64,000 nt of DNA. It comes from Verrucomicrobiia bacterium. Its GTDB lineage: Bacteria; Verrucomicrobiota; Verrucomicrobiia; Verrucomicrobiales; Akkermansiaceae. Of this stretch, positions 8,228 through 16,426 are shown in pieces. The notes beneath the pieces were generated by a model, which was not told the origin of the DNA, did no database searches, and saw only the letters and a program-made list of their open reading frames with translations. Both the position numbers and the translations under genes were made by a program. The stretch covers positions 62,001 through 126,000 of the forward strand of contig JAUIGV010000003.1 of NCBI GenBank assembly GCA_030432565.1. The letters run 5' to 3'. How positions within the stretch are numbered: the stretch's first letter is position 1; each line of letters opens with the position of its first letter.

Positions 8228-8938
8228 TTACTCCACGCCGATGCCAAGTTCTTCGCGGGCTTTTCTTAATTCGTTTTCCCGGATGATCTCAAGCGGGTCG
8301 GGCCCGGTCTGTTTGAGCTGGTGTTTGGCAAAGAATTTGTCGAGGGGAATCCGGTTGGGGGCTGGGGGAGCCTCTTGTGAATTCAGGGTGACCGTCCCAA
8401 AAGTCTCTTTGTAAATATCGATGGATGAACCGAACCTCGCTTCGAGGAGTTGGCCTCCTTTTCCCAGGGCAGTGGTGCGCGGGACATGTTGGCCGACTTT
8501 GACGTCGATCTCCGTGAGGCCGGTGTAAAAAGTTTGCACGATGGAACCGTCCGGAAGGCGGTGGCCGAGTAGAACGGCCTTGCCATCGTAGCCACTGGGA
8601 TCGCCTGTGTAGAGGACCAGTCCGGTGCCTGCGGCTATGGCATCGCCACCTTCTGGTTTTGTGAAGCCCCGGACGGTTGGAAGCCGGTAGCGTTCCATGG
8701 GGGACATGGTGCTGAGGTTGGGTTGAAATTTGGTTGTTTTGAATGCGGTTGGGCTGCCGTCCTCATCGTAATCGGTGGCGATGGGGTATCCGGCGATGGA
8801 GTCGGACTCCTGCCAGGTGCGCAGCGAGTGGGCAAAGTATTTGATAGGCTCCTTTTGATGGAAGACCCCGATGACCAGGAAGGTGATACCCAAAATGATA
8901 AGGGCGGCAATGATCAGCTGGGGTGCTTTGATCTTCAT
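8228..8938 (-). CDS. membrane-anchored M23-like (LysM/lysostaphin fold) protein, probably catalytically dead
   Basis: ATG 8938 gives one N-terminal membrane segment (LIIAALIILGITFLVIGVF) followed by a periplasmic domain of about 200 residues. The pattern GTGLVLYTGDPSGYDGKAVLLGH, then a Y-x-G-L segment, then VKVGQHVPRTTALGKGG follows the beta-sheet order of M23 (lysostaphin-type) peptidase domains. However, the usual HxxxD zinc site before it and the closing HxHFE are not present (the corresponding end reads GSSIDIY). I infer a non-catalytic, possibly activator-type, M23 fold; the similarity is by eye and needs a profile search. Confidence 0.5.
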   Translation of the reverse strand: MKIKAPQLIIAALIILGITFLVIGVFHQKEPIKYFAHSLRTWQESDSIAGYPIATDYDEDGSPTAFKTTKFQPNLSTMSPMERYRLPTVRGFTKPEGGDAIAAGTGLVLYTGDPSGYDGKAVLLGHRLPDGSIVQTFYTGLTEIDVKVGQHVPRTTALGKGGQLLEARFGSSIDIYKETFGTVTLNSQEAPPAPNRIPLDKFFAKHQLKQTGPDPLEIIRENELRKAREELGIGVE

Positions 8939-8964
8939 GGTGAAAAGAGTTTGGCTTCGATCCC

Positions 8965-9005
8965 GAAAATAAAAAGGCACGAATCAGGGAAATCCCGATC
9001 GTGCC
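8965..9005 (-). terminator. rho-independent terminator after the DUF1080 gene
   Basis: The hairpin at 8976-9005 has outer arms GGCACGA and TCGTGCC, an inner GGG/CCC and small bulges. On the minus strand it is followed by a T-rich run (8967-8975). It sits 26 bp past the stop of the 9032-9712 gene. Confidence 0.75.
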
Positions 9006-9031
9006 TGATTCGTGGTCGGGTTTTTGTGCGA

Positions 9032-9712
9032 CTAGAGCTCTTTGATGAAAATGTTGCGCCACTGCACCGGAGCACCGTGGGTTTGCAATTGGATGGGGCC
9101 CGCTTCGGGGAGTGCGCCCTTTTTGTCGAAGTAGTTGTAAAGCTTGGCCTGATCGACGGTCAGTTTGTCGTTGAGGTGGATCGTGACTTTGTCCCCAACC
9201 ATTTTGATGACGAGTTTGTTCCATTCTCCGACGGGTTTATCGGCATGGACGAGAGGTTCGCGACCGGGAGTGCCCTTGGGATTGTTCCAGAGTCCGGTTG
9301 AGCCTTTCCTGGCTCCGTGTTGCCAGCTACCCCCTGCTTCGGTGGTGTCCCAGAGTTGGACCTGGGGAATGCCGCGAAGGTAGACTCCACTGTCTGCTTT
9401 TGGGTCGAGCTTGAATTCGAGGCGAAGTTCGAAGTCAGAGTAGTTTTTCTCGGTGGTGAGGAAAAGTCCGTGCCCATCGTTGTGGATGATGCCGTCGGCG
9501 ACTTTCCAGTGCTTAGCGATGTTTTCGAGGCTCTTCTTTTTCTTGGCGGCGAGCTTCTCCGCCGGGAGCGCGAGGTATTTCGCGGGGTTTTCGGTGGCTG
9601 CGCCCCACCAGCCGGTGAAGTCCTTGCCATTGAAAAGGGACGTGAAGCCCTCGGGAGGACCAGCGAAGAGAGGAGTGATCAGAAGCGTGAATCCAAGCAA
9701 TATTGTTTTCAT
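9032..9712 (-). CDS. secreted DUF1080 / 3-keto-disaccharide hydrolase-type protein
   Basis: 226 residues from ATG 9712 (MKTILLGFTLLITPLFAG signal peptide). It has the DUF1080 hallmarks: GFTSLFNGKDFTGW at the mature N-terminus, a WKVADGIIHNDG segment, FELRLEFKLDPKADSGVYLRG, and the closing GPIQLQTHGAPVQWRNIFIKEL. The family adopts a concanavalin-like jelly roll and in characterised members cleaves 3-keto-glycosides. It is very abundant in Verrucomicrobia and Planctomycetes. It acts outside the cytoplasm. A terminator follows it. Confidence 0.9.
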   Translation of the reverse strand: MKTILLGFTLLITPLFAGPPEGFTSLFNGKDFTGWWGAATENPAKYLALPAEKLAAKKKKSLENIAKHWKVADGIIHNDGHGLFLTTEKNYSDFELRLEFKLDPKADSGVYLRGIPQVQLWDTTEAGGSWQHGARKGSTGLWNNPKGTPGREPLVHADKPVGEWNKLVIKMVGDKVTIHLNDKLTVDQAKLYNYFDKKGALPEAGPIQLQTHGAPVQWRNIFIKEL

Positions 9713-9851
9713 GAGAAGAAAATACACATTTTTGAGAGAAGCTTTATCACGAAATTGGAAAAAGTGCGGGACGTTCGGATCTGAAGAATTTTTTTGGATC
9801 GTATTGGTTCGATTTGAGGAATAGGGATTTAGGGGTTAAGCTCCAAACAAC

Positions 9852-10466
9852 ATGAAAAAAGGAATCTCACTCGCTTTGGTTGTCGCTCTCGGATTCGGGA
9901 TCTTCGTTTATGCGCAAGATAAGAAGGAAACCGTGATGCCCGTGGCCAAGGAAGTGCCCGAGGCGATCTCGAGAGAAGAGGCAGCCAAGCTGACTGACGA
10001 GGAGTGGAAAAAGCGTCTCACCCCGGAGCAATACCGAATTTTACGTCAGGCCGGGACCGAGCGGTCGAACGGCCAGGTTTACAAGGAGTTCAAAGCGCAG
10101 GGGGGTGGGACTTATTACTGCGCTGGCTGCAATACCGAGCTCTTTTCCTCGAAGGAGAAATTTGATTCCCATTGCGGCTGGCCTTCATTTTACGATCCCT
10201 CGAAAGCGAAGAATGTGAAGACCAAGGTGGACCGCAGTGGTCTGATGGTGCGGACCGAAGTGATCTGCGCGGTTTGTGATGGTCATCTTGGTCACGTCTT
10301 TCTCGGGGAAGGGTTTGATACTCCGACTGACAAGCGCTACTGCATTAACGGAACGGCTTTGAAGTTTGTGCCAGCCGAAGTGGTGGCGGCAGCCAAAAAG
10401 AAGGTTGAGGCAAAGAAGGCACCGGAGAAGCCCAAGGAGTCCAGGGAAAAGAAGGGCGAGTCGTAA
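9852..10466 (+). CDS. msrB: exported peptide-methionine (R)-S-oxide reductase MsrB
   Basis: 204 residues with an N-terminal signal or anchor (GISLALVVALGFGIFVYA). The MsrB domain is complete. Zinc Cys pairs are C90/C93 (CAGC) and C139/C142 (CAVC), GHVFLGEGF is conserved, and the catalytic Cys164 lies in RYCINGTAL. A further Cys108 in HCGWPSF is a plausible resolving residue. The enzyme reduces methionine-R-sulfoxide in proteins, here on the extracytoplasmic side. The K/E-rich C-terminal tail is low complexity. Electrons would have to come from an envelope thiol donor such as the DsbD encoded later in the window. Confidence 0.92.
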   Translation: MKKGISLALVVALGFGIFVYAQDKKETVMPVAKEVPEAISREEAAKLTDEEWKKRLTPEQYRILRQAGTERSNGQVYKEFKAQGGGTYYCAGCNTELFSSKEKFDSHCGWPSFYDPSKAKNVKTKVDRSGLMVRTEVICAVCDGHLGHVFLGEGFDTPTDKRYCINGTALKFVPAEVVAAAKKKVEAKKAPEKPKESREKKGES

Positions 10467-10606
10467 AACTCCCGGCCTGTCCGGCGGCTCTCGCGCCGAT
10501 TGGGCCACATTTCAACCCGCGCCAGGGAGTTGTTTTTCGAGGTTGGGATGCTGGCAATCGCGTCCAACTCTTAGTCCTTTTGTTATCTTTGGTGCTGTTT
10601 GTTACG

Positions 10607-11809
10607 TCAGTGCGCACAGCAATTCTTTGATTGCCAGCTCCACTCATGACTTAGGATCCCGGAGGAAGGCTTGGCGATCTTACGGGGAGCCGGGCGGGCA
10701 GCGGCGGAGTCCGTGCTCACAGCGAAGCGAAAGAAGTCCTTGCCGGAAGGAGCCAGGGGAAAGGTCATTGTTTGGGTTGATCCGTTTCCAGCGATGGCAT
10801 CCCCAAGGTTGGCGAACTGTGAGTTGAGGTTTCCCTGGAGGATTCGATACGTGAAGCCGGTGTTGGTGGGGACCTTGAAATGGACCTCACCGTTGGCAAC
10901 CGAGACGGTGCCGCTGGCTGGCAATTTGATCTCCCAGCCGATGTCGATGAGGCCGGCGAGATCAAGATCGGTTAGGACATTGTGGCCGCCACCGTTGTTG
11001 ATGGAGATGGGGCTCATCAAGACCCGCTGGGATTCTCCGTGCGGTGCACCGAAGCTATTGAAAGTTGTCGATTGATAGGGACCGTCTCCGGAGTTTGTCC
11101 AATGACCCTTGTTACTGGTGAGGGCGGGAGCGGACCCTCCGTTCGCGGCGACGCTGGTGGCACCCTGGAAGAGGAGATCGGAGCCGGCGCGATCAAGCCA
11201 CGAATCAGCGTTGCCAATTCCGAGGATGTGGCAGATTTCGTGAAGCGCGATGCCGACAAAGTCAGTCTTGGAGGTGTCGGTTTCAGTCAGTGAAAAATTC
11301 CAGACACGGGCGCTCCCGTCAAATTTCCAGGTGTCGAAGGAAATGGAGCCGCCCCAGGGTCCATAATTGGTCGAGGGCGTATCCGAAGCGCCAGTTTGGC
11401 CCCGGTAGAGCACCTGGTTGAAGAAGCTGGTGACGCCACTTACCGAAGTCCCGGTGGTGGCGAATCCGGCAGTGGTTCCGGGGAGATCGCGTGCGCCGGG
11501 ATAAATGATGAGGGTGTTGGCGGGGACAACAAGATTTTCAATTTCGAGCGTGTTTCCGGTCGCCGGGTGCCATGGTCTGGCTGACCAGATATTCCGGTTA
11601 TCTCCGCTGGTGGCGGCATTGATTTCATCCAGTTCATCAACCAGGATTTCTTCGAAGAAGTCCGCGCAGGCTCGCATCGCTTCTTTGGCTCCGGGTTGGT
11701 TGAAGAATCCACTGGTGTCGTAATCGTAGCGAAGTTCAATCTCGATTCCGTTCACTGCCATGGGCAGTGCGGTGAAGGTGATTAAGCCAACAAAACGGGG
11801 GATTTTCAT
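10607..11809 (-). CDS. secreted metzincin-like zinc peptidase homolog
   Basis: 400 residues with a signal peptide (PRFVGLITFTALPMAVNG). The zinc motif is HEICHILGIGN: H190, E191 and H194 are in place with the family Gly197, but the position that normally supplies the third His ligand is Asn200. The C-terminal part (TYRILQGNLNSQFANLG... DFFRFAV) is the short beta module seen at the end of many verrucomicrobial secreted proteins. It probably acts on extracellular protein, but peptidase activity is unproven given the missing third His. It is convergent with msrB, 140 bp away. Confidence 0.7.
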   Translation of the reverse strand: MKIPRFVGLITFTALPMAVNGIEIELRYDYDTSGFFNQPGAKEAMRACADFFEEILVDELDEINAATSGDNRNIWSARPWHPATGNTLEIENLVVPANTLIIYPGARDLPGTTAGFATTGTSVSGVTSFFNQVLYRGQTGASDTPSTNYGPWGGSISFDTWKFDGSARVWNFSLTETDTSKTDFVGIALHEICHILGIGNADSWLDRAGSDLLFQGATSVAANGGSAPALTSNKGHWTNSGDGPYQSTTFNSFGAPHGESQRVLMSPISINNGGGHNVLTDLDLAGLIDIGWEIKLPASGTVSVANGEVHFKVPTNTGFTYRILQGNLNSQFANLGDAIAGNGSTQTMTFPLAPSGKDFFRFAVSTDSAAARPAPRKIAKPSSGILSHEWSWQSKNCCAH

Positions 11810-11885
11810 GAAGCGAAGCTAGCGGCCATGACGTCGGCTGACAACAGCTGGTGTTTGGCTTTTAGATCTGCTATTTGCTTAATCC

Positions 11886-13037
11886 ATGAAAGTGTTTTTC
11901 ACCGTCGCTGCTTTTGCCAGCCTGTTTTTTCCTCTCAATGCCGAGACCCGCTTACGGGTCGGGCATGCTCACAGCCCATCGGAAGCGAAGGCGGAACTCG
12001 CCGGGCTAAGGAAGAGCTATCCGGATCTGGCGGCTTGGCGGAAAAGGAAGGAGTTGCTTGTCAAAGGGATTTTTGAAGGGGCGAAATTGCACACGCTTCC
12101 GCCAAAAACTCCTCTCAATCCAAAGCATTCCAACAAGCGGACCTACAAGGGATACACTGCCGAGAGTGTCGCCTTTGAAAGTTCTCCGGGTTTCTTTGTC
12201 ACTGGGACACTTTACGAACCGACTGAAGCCTTCGCGTCCTATGCGGGGATTCTTTGCCCCCACGGTCATGGTGGCCGGTTCAAGGCGAGCCGGCAGGTGA
12301 GATGCGCCGCTTTTGCCCGTATGGGTGCGAAGGTCTTTCTTTATGATATGGTCGGATATGGTGACTGGAAGGAAGCGGGGTGGGATCATCGCAAGACTCC
12401 CGAAGTGTTGAGACTTCAAACGTGGAACAGCATGCGGGCTCTCGACTTTATCTTGTCGCTGCCTGAAGTGGATGCCCGGCGAATTGGGATGACCGGATGC
12501 TCGGGGGGCGGGACCCAGACCTTTATCCTCGCTGCGATTGATGAGCGAATTTCGGCAAGTGTGCCGGTTTGTCAGGTTTCGGCGCACTTTTTTGGAGGCT
12601 GTGTTTGTGAAAGTGGAATGGCCATTCATCACGGAGAAAACCACCTTACCAACAATGTTGAAATCGCCGCGATGGCTGCGCCCCGTCCTCAGCTTTTGGT
12701 CTCAAATGGTTCGGATTGGACAGTGAATACTCCGAAGGTGGAGTTTCCGCACGTGCAGTTTGTTTACGAACTCTTCGGTCACAAGGAGTTGGTCAAAAAC
12801 GCGCACTTTGCGGATGAGCAACACGACTACGGTAAGTCAAAGCGGATGGCGGCCTACCCTTTTTTTGCGAAGCACTTGAAATTGGAATTGGGGAAAATCC
12901 AGAACGGTGAAGGGATGATTGATGAATCTTTTGTGACTGAAGAAACCCGCGAGCAGATGTTGGTTTTTGGGAAAGAGAATCCTTATCCGGACAGTGCGGT
13001 GAAACCCAACACACCACTTCCCGCTGTCCGGAAATGA
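11886..13037 (+). CDS. secreted alpha/beta hydrolase, acetylxylan-esterase/prolyl-oligopeptidase-like
   Basis: 383 residues with a signal peptide ([20 protein letters not shown]). The nucleophile elbow is GCSGGGTQT; later acid and base candidates are the Asp in NGSDWT and the His in EQHDYG. The oxyanion region reads CPHGHGGRF. The family includes acetyl-xylan and other carbohydrate esterases in this phylum. A role in polysaccharide deacetylation is an inference. Its stop overlaps the next gene's start (ATGA at 13034-13037), indicating translational coupling. Confidence 0.8.
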   Translation: MKVFFTVAAFASLFFPLNAETRLRVGHAHSPSEAKAELAGLRKSYPDLAAWRKRKELLVKGIFEGAKLHTLPPKTPLNPKHSNKRTYKGYTAESVAFESSPGFFVTGTLYEPTEAFASYAGILCPHGHGGRFKASRQVRCAAFARMGAKVFLYDMVGYGDWKEAGWDHRKTPEVLRLQTWNSMRALDFILSLPEVDARRIGMTGCSGGGTQTFILAAIDERISASVPVCQVSAHFFGGCVCESGMAIHHGENHLTNNVEIAAMAAPRPQLLVSNGSDWTVNTPKVEFPHVQFVYELFGHKELVKNAHFADEQHDYGKSKRMAAYPFFAKHLKLELGKIQNGEGMIDESFVTEETREQMLVFGKENPYPDSAVKPNTPLPAVRK

Positions 13038-13603
13038 GACGCGTGATCCGGAAATATCATTCCAGGGACCTAGAGGCCTGCCTTGGGATCTATCGAGCCA
13101 ACTTTGAAGCTGGTTTGATTCCGGATCACTACGAAGATGATTTCTTGGAGGTCCTGAACTCGACCGAAATACTGACCCTGGTCCTTATCGATGATGGTAA
13201 GGTTTTGGGCTGTGGTTCGATAAGCTGTTCATGGCAGGGCTCCACCTTGTCTGCAAATCTCAGCTATGGCTTGATCCACCCTGATCATCATCGCAAGAAG
13301 TTGGGCTCTTATTTGCTGGTGAGTCGCTTGTCTTTACTTGCGGAAAGTCGTGCCGGGGGTGTGGTGTCGCTGAGCGCGATCAAAGGGTCGGTGGGGTTTT
13401 ATGCCGACGTGGTTGGTTTTACGGAATATGATCAGACGAAGGATGAGTACGGTAACCAATTCCATGAGCTTTACCTGAAGATTGGGCGCCGGAGCCATCA
13501 GGATGCAATTGATTACATGGCCGCCAGTGGGTTTGAGATGGATCCTGCTTTGCGGGTGCCGATGACTTCGCAGGATTCGGTTGGGCTTTGGAGTTGGGAC
13601 TAA
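13034..13603 (+). CDS. GNAT-family N-acetyltransferase
   Basis: 189 residues. The N-terminal [20 protein letters not shown] is the alpha1 region of GNAT proteins. The segment [17 protein letters not shown] matches the acetyl-CoA pyrophosphate-binding motif A (Q/R-x-x-G-x-G/A, here R-K-K-L-G-S). The acceptor is unknown. The start overlaps the esterase stop by 4 bp, so the two are co-translated. The stop overlaps the convergent SRAP gene by 4 bp. Confidence 0.8.
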   Translation: MRRVIRKYHSRDLEACLGIYRANFEAGLIPDHYEDDFLEVLNSTEILTLVLIDDGKVLGCGSISCSWQGSTLSANLSYGLIHPDHHRKKLGSYLLVSRLSLLAESRAGGVVSLSAIKGSVGFYADVVGFTEYDQTKDEYGNQFHELYLKIGRRSHQDAIDYMAASGFEMDPALRVPMTSQDSVGLWSWD

Positions 13604-14175
13604 AACAACTCGTCCTGAATGTGGGTGGGCTTGGTCTTGAGGAGCGGATTGGCAGCTCTTTCGGTCGTCAACAAATCTGAAGCGGGTTTGAAGGATTCGA
13701 GGCCTTCAAGAAGGAAGGATCTTTGTTCGTCTTCGGTCAGGATTGCCGGCATACGATGGTGAATCGGTGAGACCAGTGAGTTTGCCTCTGTGGTGAGCAT
13801 GGAGAAACAGGGGCCGAACTCCGCGCTTTCCTCCCAGACTCCTGCCATCCAGAGCCAGTCATGATCAGGGCTGCGGAAAAGGTGGGTTTGCTTGTTCCCT
13901 TTGGGGCCACTCCATTCGTAGTAGGAGATTACCGGAATCAGGCAGCGCCGCTTTTCGATCGCATCCTTCCACATCGGACTGTCGAGGTTGTCGCTGCGGG
14001 TGTTGTTCACCACGCCGAGGCCTTTCCGTTGAAATCCCCAGCGCATCGACACGATCTCGCCGCCGGGCAATTTCACGGGTGCGTGGTCCGTGCGTCGGAT
14101 CAACTTGCTTTCAACTTCCTTGATCGCCTCCCGGATGTCTCCTGGATTTTTGGCGGTGTTGAAGGCGTTGCACAT
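13600..14175 (-). CDS. SRAP-domain protein (HMCES/YedK, abasic-site DNA-protein crosslinker)
   Basis: ATG 14175 is chosen because it makes Cys the second residue (MCNAFN), the invariant catalytic Cys2 exposed after Met removal. Other family features are present: NTRSDNL, the YYEW segment with the active-site Glu, and HHRMPAIL with the active-site His. SRAP proteins shield abasic sites in single-stranded DNA by a thiazolidine crosslink. The usual start is MCGR; here it is MCNA, a mild variant. Length 191 residues. Its start overlaps the upstream DUF1287 gene's stop by one base (TAATG). Confidence 0.88.
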   Translation of the reverse strand: MCNAFNTAKNPGDIREAIKEVESKLIRRTDHAPVKLPGGEIVSMRWGFQRKGLGVVNNTRSDNLDSPMWKDAIEKRRCLIPVISYYEWSGPKGNKQTHLFRSPDHDWLWMAGVWEESAEFGPCFSMLTTEANSLVSPIHHRMPAILTEDEQRSFLLEGLESFKPASDLLTTERAANPLLKTKPTHIQDELF

Positions 14176-14759
14176 TAGTCTTTGAACCAACGGTAGTGAC
14201 CGGTCAGTTTATAGGTGAAGAGGTCGTTGTCTTCGGAAGCCCCGCCACCGATATTATGAATGACGTAGGGAACGCCTTCGGAGTTCTTCTTGTCCGAAAC
14301 GATCATGATATGCGGGCGGTTCCCGGGCACCTTGCAAGTGACAAGATCGCCGGGTTTGAAGTTGGCGGGATCCTCGGTGAGCTTCTGCTCGATGCCACGG
14401 CGTTCGAAGTATCGGCGCAGGTTGGGGACGCGTCGGTGATCGATGTTTTTGTCCGTGCGTGCGAGTCCCCAGATTCTGGGATATTTGGAAAAGTTCTTCT
14501 TCATATCCTCGTGGACCAGCTTTTGGAGGTCGAAGTCGAGCTTGCGGAGGGCGCGGATGACGACGTCGGTGCAGACGCCGCGTTCCATCGGGACGTCGCC
14601 GTTGGGATACTTGAGAGCGACGTATGAGCCATCGTAAGTTGTGGTGACGCCGATTTGCTTGCGGGCTTCGGCGACGAGGCGGCCGCTTTTGGTTTGCACG
14701 GAAGGTTCACCACAGGCGAGGAGCGTAAGGAAAAGGAAGAGAGGACTGAGGATTCTCAT
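14175..14759 (-). CDS. DUF1287 family lipoprotein
   Basis: ATG 14759 gives a lipoprotein signal (RILSPLFLFLTLLAC). The 194-residue product contains GVCTDVVIRALR with the conserved Cys and Asp, RRVPNLRRYFER, PGDLVTCKVP, HIMIVSD and IHNIGGGA. These are the pattern of DUF1287, thought to share the NlpC/P60-like papain fold (Cys, then His in the HIMIVS segment). A murein-related hydrolase role is plausible but not shown. It is co-directional with the SRAP gene. Confidence 0.82.
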   Translation of the reverse strand: MRILSPLFLFLTLLACGEPSVQTKSGRLVAEARKQIGVTTTYDGSYVALKYPNGDVPMERGVCTDVVIRALRKLDFDLQKLVHEDMKKNFSKYPRIWGLARTDKNIDHRRVPNLRRYFERRGIEQKLTEDPANFKPGDLVTCKVPGNRPHIMIVSDKKNSEGVPYVIHNIGGGASEDNDLFTYKLTGHYRWFKD

Positions 14760-14824
14760 TGTGAGACAAGCGAGGTGGTTCGCGGCGTTTGTCTGATGTG
14801 ATACTTGCAGAGATCGCCGATAAA

Positions 14825-15133
14825 ATGGGAACGGCCGCCAGCTGGTGGATTCTTGCAAGTTTTTTAGCTGTTCCTTTGGTTTATGGGGCATTCCGGGTCA
14901 CCGGAAAGACCGGAATGGCCGTGGTGCTGGTCCTTGCAGGTGGGCTCTCGTTTCTGATGACGCTGGCGGCGGTTCAGGAAGCGTATTTCGAAGGTGAATT
15001 CAGCCTCATGGTCCGCGACAAATTGGGAAGTCAATGGATCGCCCATCGGATCGCTTCGGGATGCCTTCCGGTCGTGTTGGTATCGATTGCGTCGGGTTTG
15101 AGGCGTCGCTGGTCCAAGCAGGACTCTGTTTAG
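14825..15133 (+). CDS. small membrane protein, hypothetical
   Basis: About 102 residues from ATG 14825; an in-frame TTG at 14789 could add 12 residues. It has three likely membrane segments (WWILASFLAVPLVYGAF, MAVVLVLAGGLSFLMTLAAV, and ASGCLPVVLVSIASGL) and ends with a basic tail. No family is recognised. It stands alone between divergent and convergent neighbours, so it probably has its own promoter in the 65 bp upstream. Confidence 0.55.
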   Translation: MGTAASWWILASFLAVPLVYGAFRVTGKTGMAVVLVLAGGLSFLMTLAAVQEAYFEGEFSLMVRDKLGSQWIAHRIASGCLPVVLVSIASGLRRRWSKQDSV

Positions 15134-15275
15134 GTCCGGCCTAATTTTTTTTGCGCTGTGGGTGCGGTAGGAAATCTCTTTTGGAGAAAGAGGGATCCCA
15201 TAGAATTTCCACGGTCTATCGCTCCGTGGGGACCACGACTTCTTCGTTCCGCAATAGCCGGTAGAAAGATTGACT

Positions 15276-16337
15276 CTACGCGAGGTCCTCGTTGAAGTAG
15301 ACCTTGATGTAGCTCATTTTGCGCTCTTCGTCGTAGCCTTTTTCGAGGACGTCGTCGGGTTTGTCGACGACCTTGGGGCTCAGGCGTATTTCGACGCCGG
15401 TGTCCAATTTCATCATGCGCTTCATGAATTTCTTGGCCTTGGAGATATCGCGTTTTGAAATGTCGAAGTTCTCTTCCAGCTTGATGCCTTCCTCTTCTTC
15501 AAGTCGTTGGCGTTCTTCCGAAAAACGGGTTTTGGCAGCTTCGGTACGGAGGGCGTTTTCCTCAAATTCCTGCAGGCTGAATTGCTTCTGATCGCGAAGG
15601 TATGAGAGAGCTTCATGGGCCGGCTCGTTGACGTCCCAGGGCGGGCTGTCTTCGGCGATGCCTTCGGGAGAGACCGCATTGACGGCCATTTCGGCAACCC
15701 GCTTGCTGAGAAGGGCGGAATCGGGAATAGGGCGGACACCGAGAAAATCGCGAACCCAGAATCGCGATTCGGATCCGGCACGGTCAAAGGTGAGAACGTA
15801 GAATCCTTTCTTTTCGAGATGCTCCACGACGAGACATCCCTTGTCGATTTTTTCAGGGTTGATTCCTTGCTCGGTTTCAAGTTGCAAGTCGCCATCACGC
15901 GTCGCGATGCTTAGGAAAGGAGTCATGCTTTCGGATTTCAGGATGCAGATGGCGCGCTTTGTTTCGCCATCGACATCGACCGAATTGATGAGCGAGATAC
16001 AGAGGTCGCCGGACTTGATGTTCGGGTGCGATGACTTTGAGTAAAGGCGTTGGGCAATTTCACAGCCCTGCTTGAGAAGGGTGTCCGAGTCTTCGAAAAT
16101 CGCCTTGGCGCTGGTGTTGATCTCGTTTTTGTCGAGCGAGCTGTGGTGGGTGAATCGCTGGCCGACAAGATTGCGGAAGGGCTTCAGAAAAATGGGGCAG
16201 AGAACTTTTTGGTCTTCTTCGCTGACATTGAAGAGTTGCTTCGAGGTTTGCAGGGGCTCGTCGCGGGAGGGATTTCCCACTTTTGCAAGAACCAGTCCGG
16301 CGATTTCCACCGCCTCAAAATTGAGCTTCAACGTCAT
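15276..16337 (-). CDS. nucleoid-associated protein, NdpA/YejK-like
   Basis: 353 residues, matching the 37-kDa nucleoid-associated family (PF04245). The N-terminal region has LFNVSEEDQKVLCPIFLKPF; the middle has GDLCISLINSVDVDGETKRAICILKSE. The C-terminal half has FWVRDFLGVRP and a charged helical region (EERQRLEEEEGIKLEENFDISKRD in part). It presumably binds DNA in the cytoplasm. The role in E. coli itself is modest. It is divergent from the VKOR-DsbA gene with 89 bp between them. Confidence 0.78.
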   Translation of the reverse strand: MTLKLNFEAVEIAGLVLAKVGNPSRDEPLQTSKQLFNVSEEDQKVLCPIFLKPFRNLVGQRFTHHSSLDKNEINTSAKAIFEDSDTLLKQGCEIAQRLYSKSSHPNIKSGDLCISLINSVDVDGETKRAICILKSESMTPFLSIATRDGDLQLETEQGINPEKIDKGCLVVEHLEKKGFYVLTFDRAGSESRFWVRDFLGVRPIPDSALLSKRVAEMAVNAVSPEGIAEDSPPWDVNEPAHEALSYLRDQKQFSLQEFEENALRTEAAKTRFSEERQRLEEEEGIKLEENFDISKRDISKAKKFMKRMMKLDTGVEIRLSPKVVDKPDDVLEKGYDEERKMSYIKVYFNEDLA

Positions 16338-16426
16338 GCCGACTATCTAGGGAGAGGGCGCGAAATAAGGAATGCAAATTCGAGAAAAATGCGTGAGATG
16401 TGGGTAGAATGTGAACAAGCTATCCC

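Noticed and set aside
10467-10606. Stem AACTCCC/GGGAGTT between msrB and the metzincin-like gene as a terminator
   Set aside because: The arms are about 50 bases apart, so a stable terminator hairpin is unlikely, although a short T run follows.
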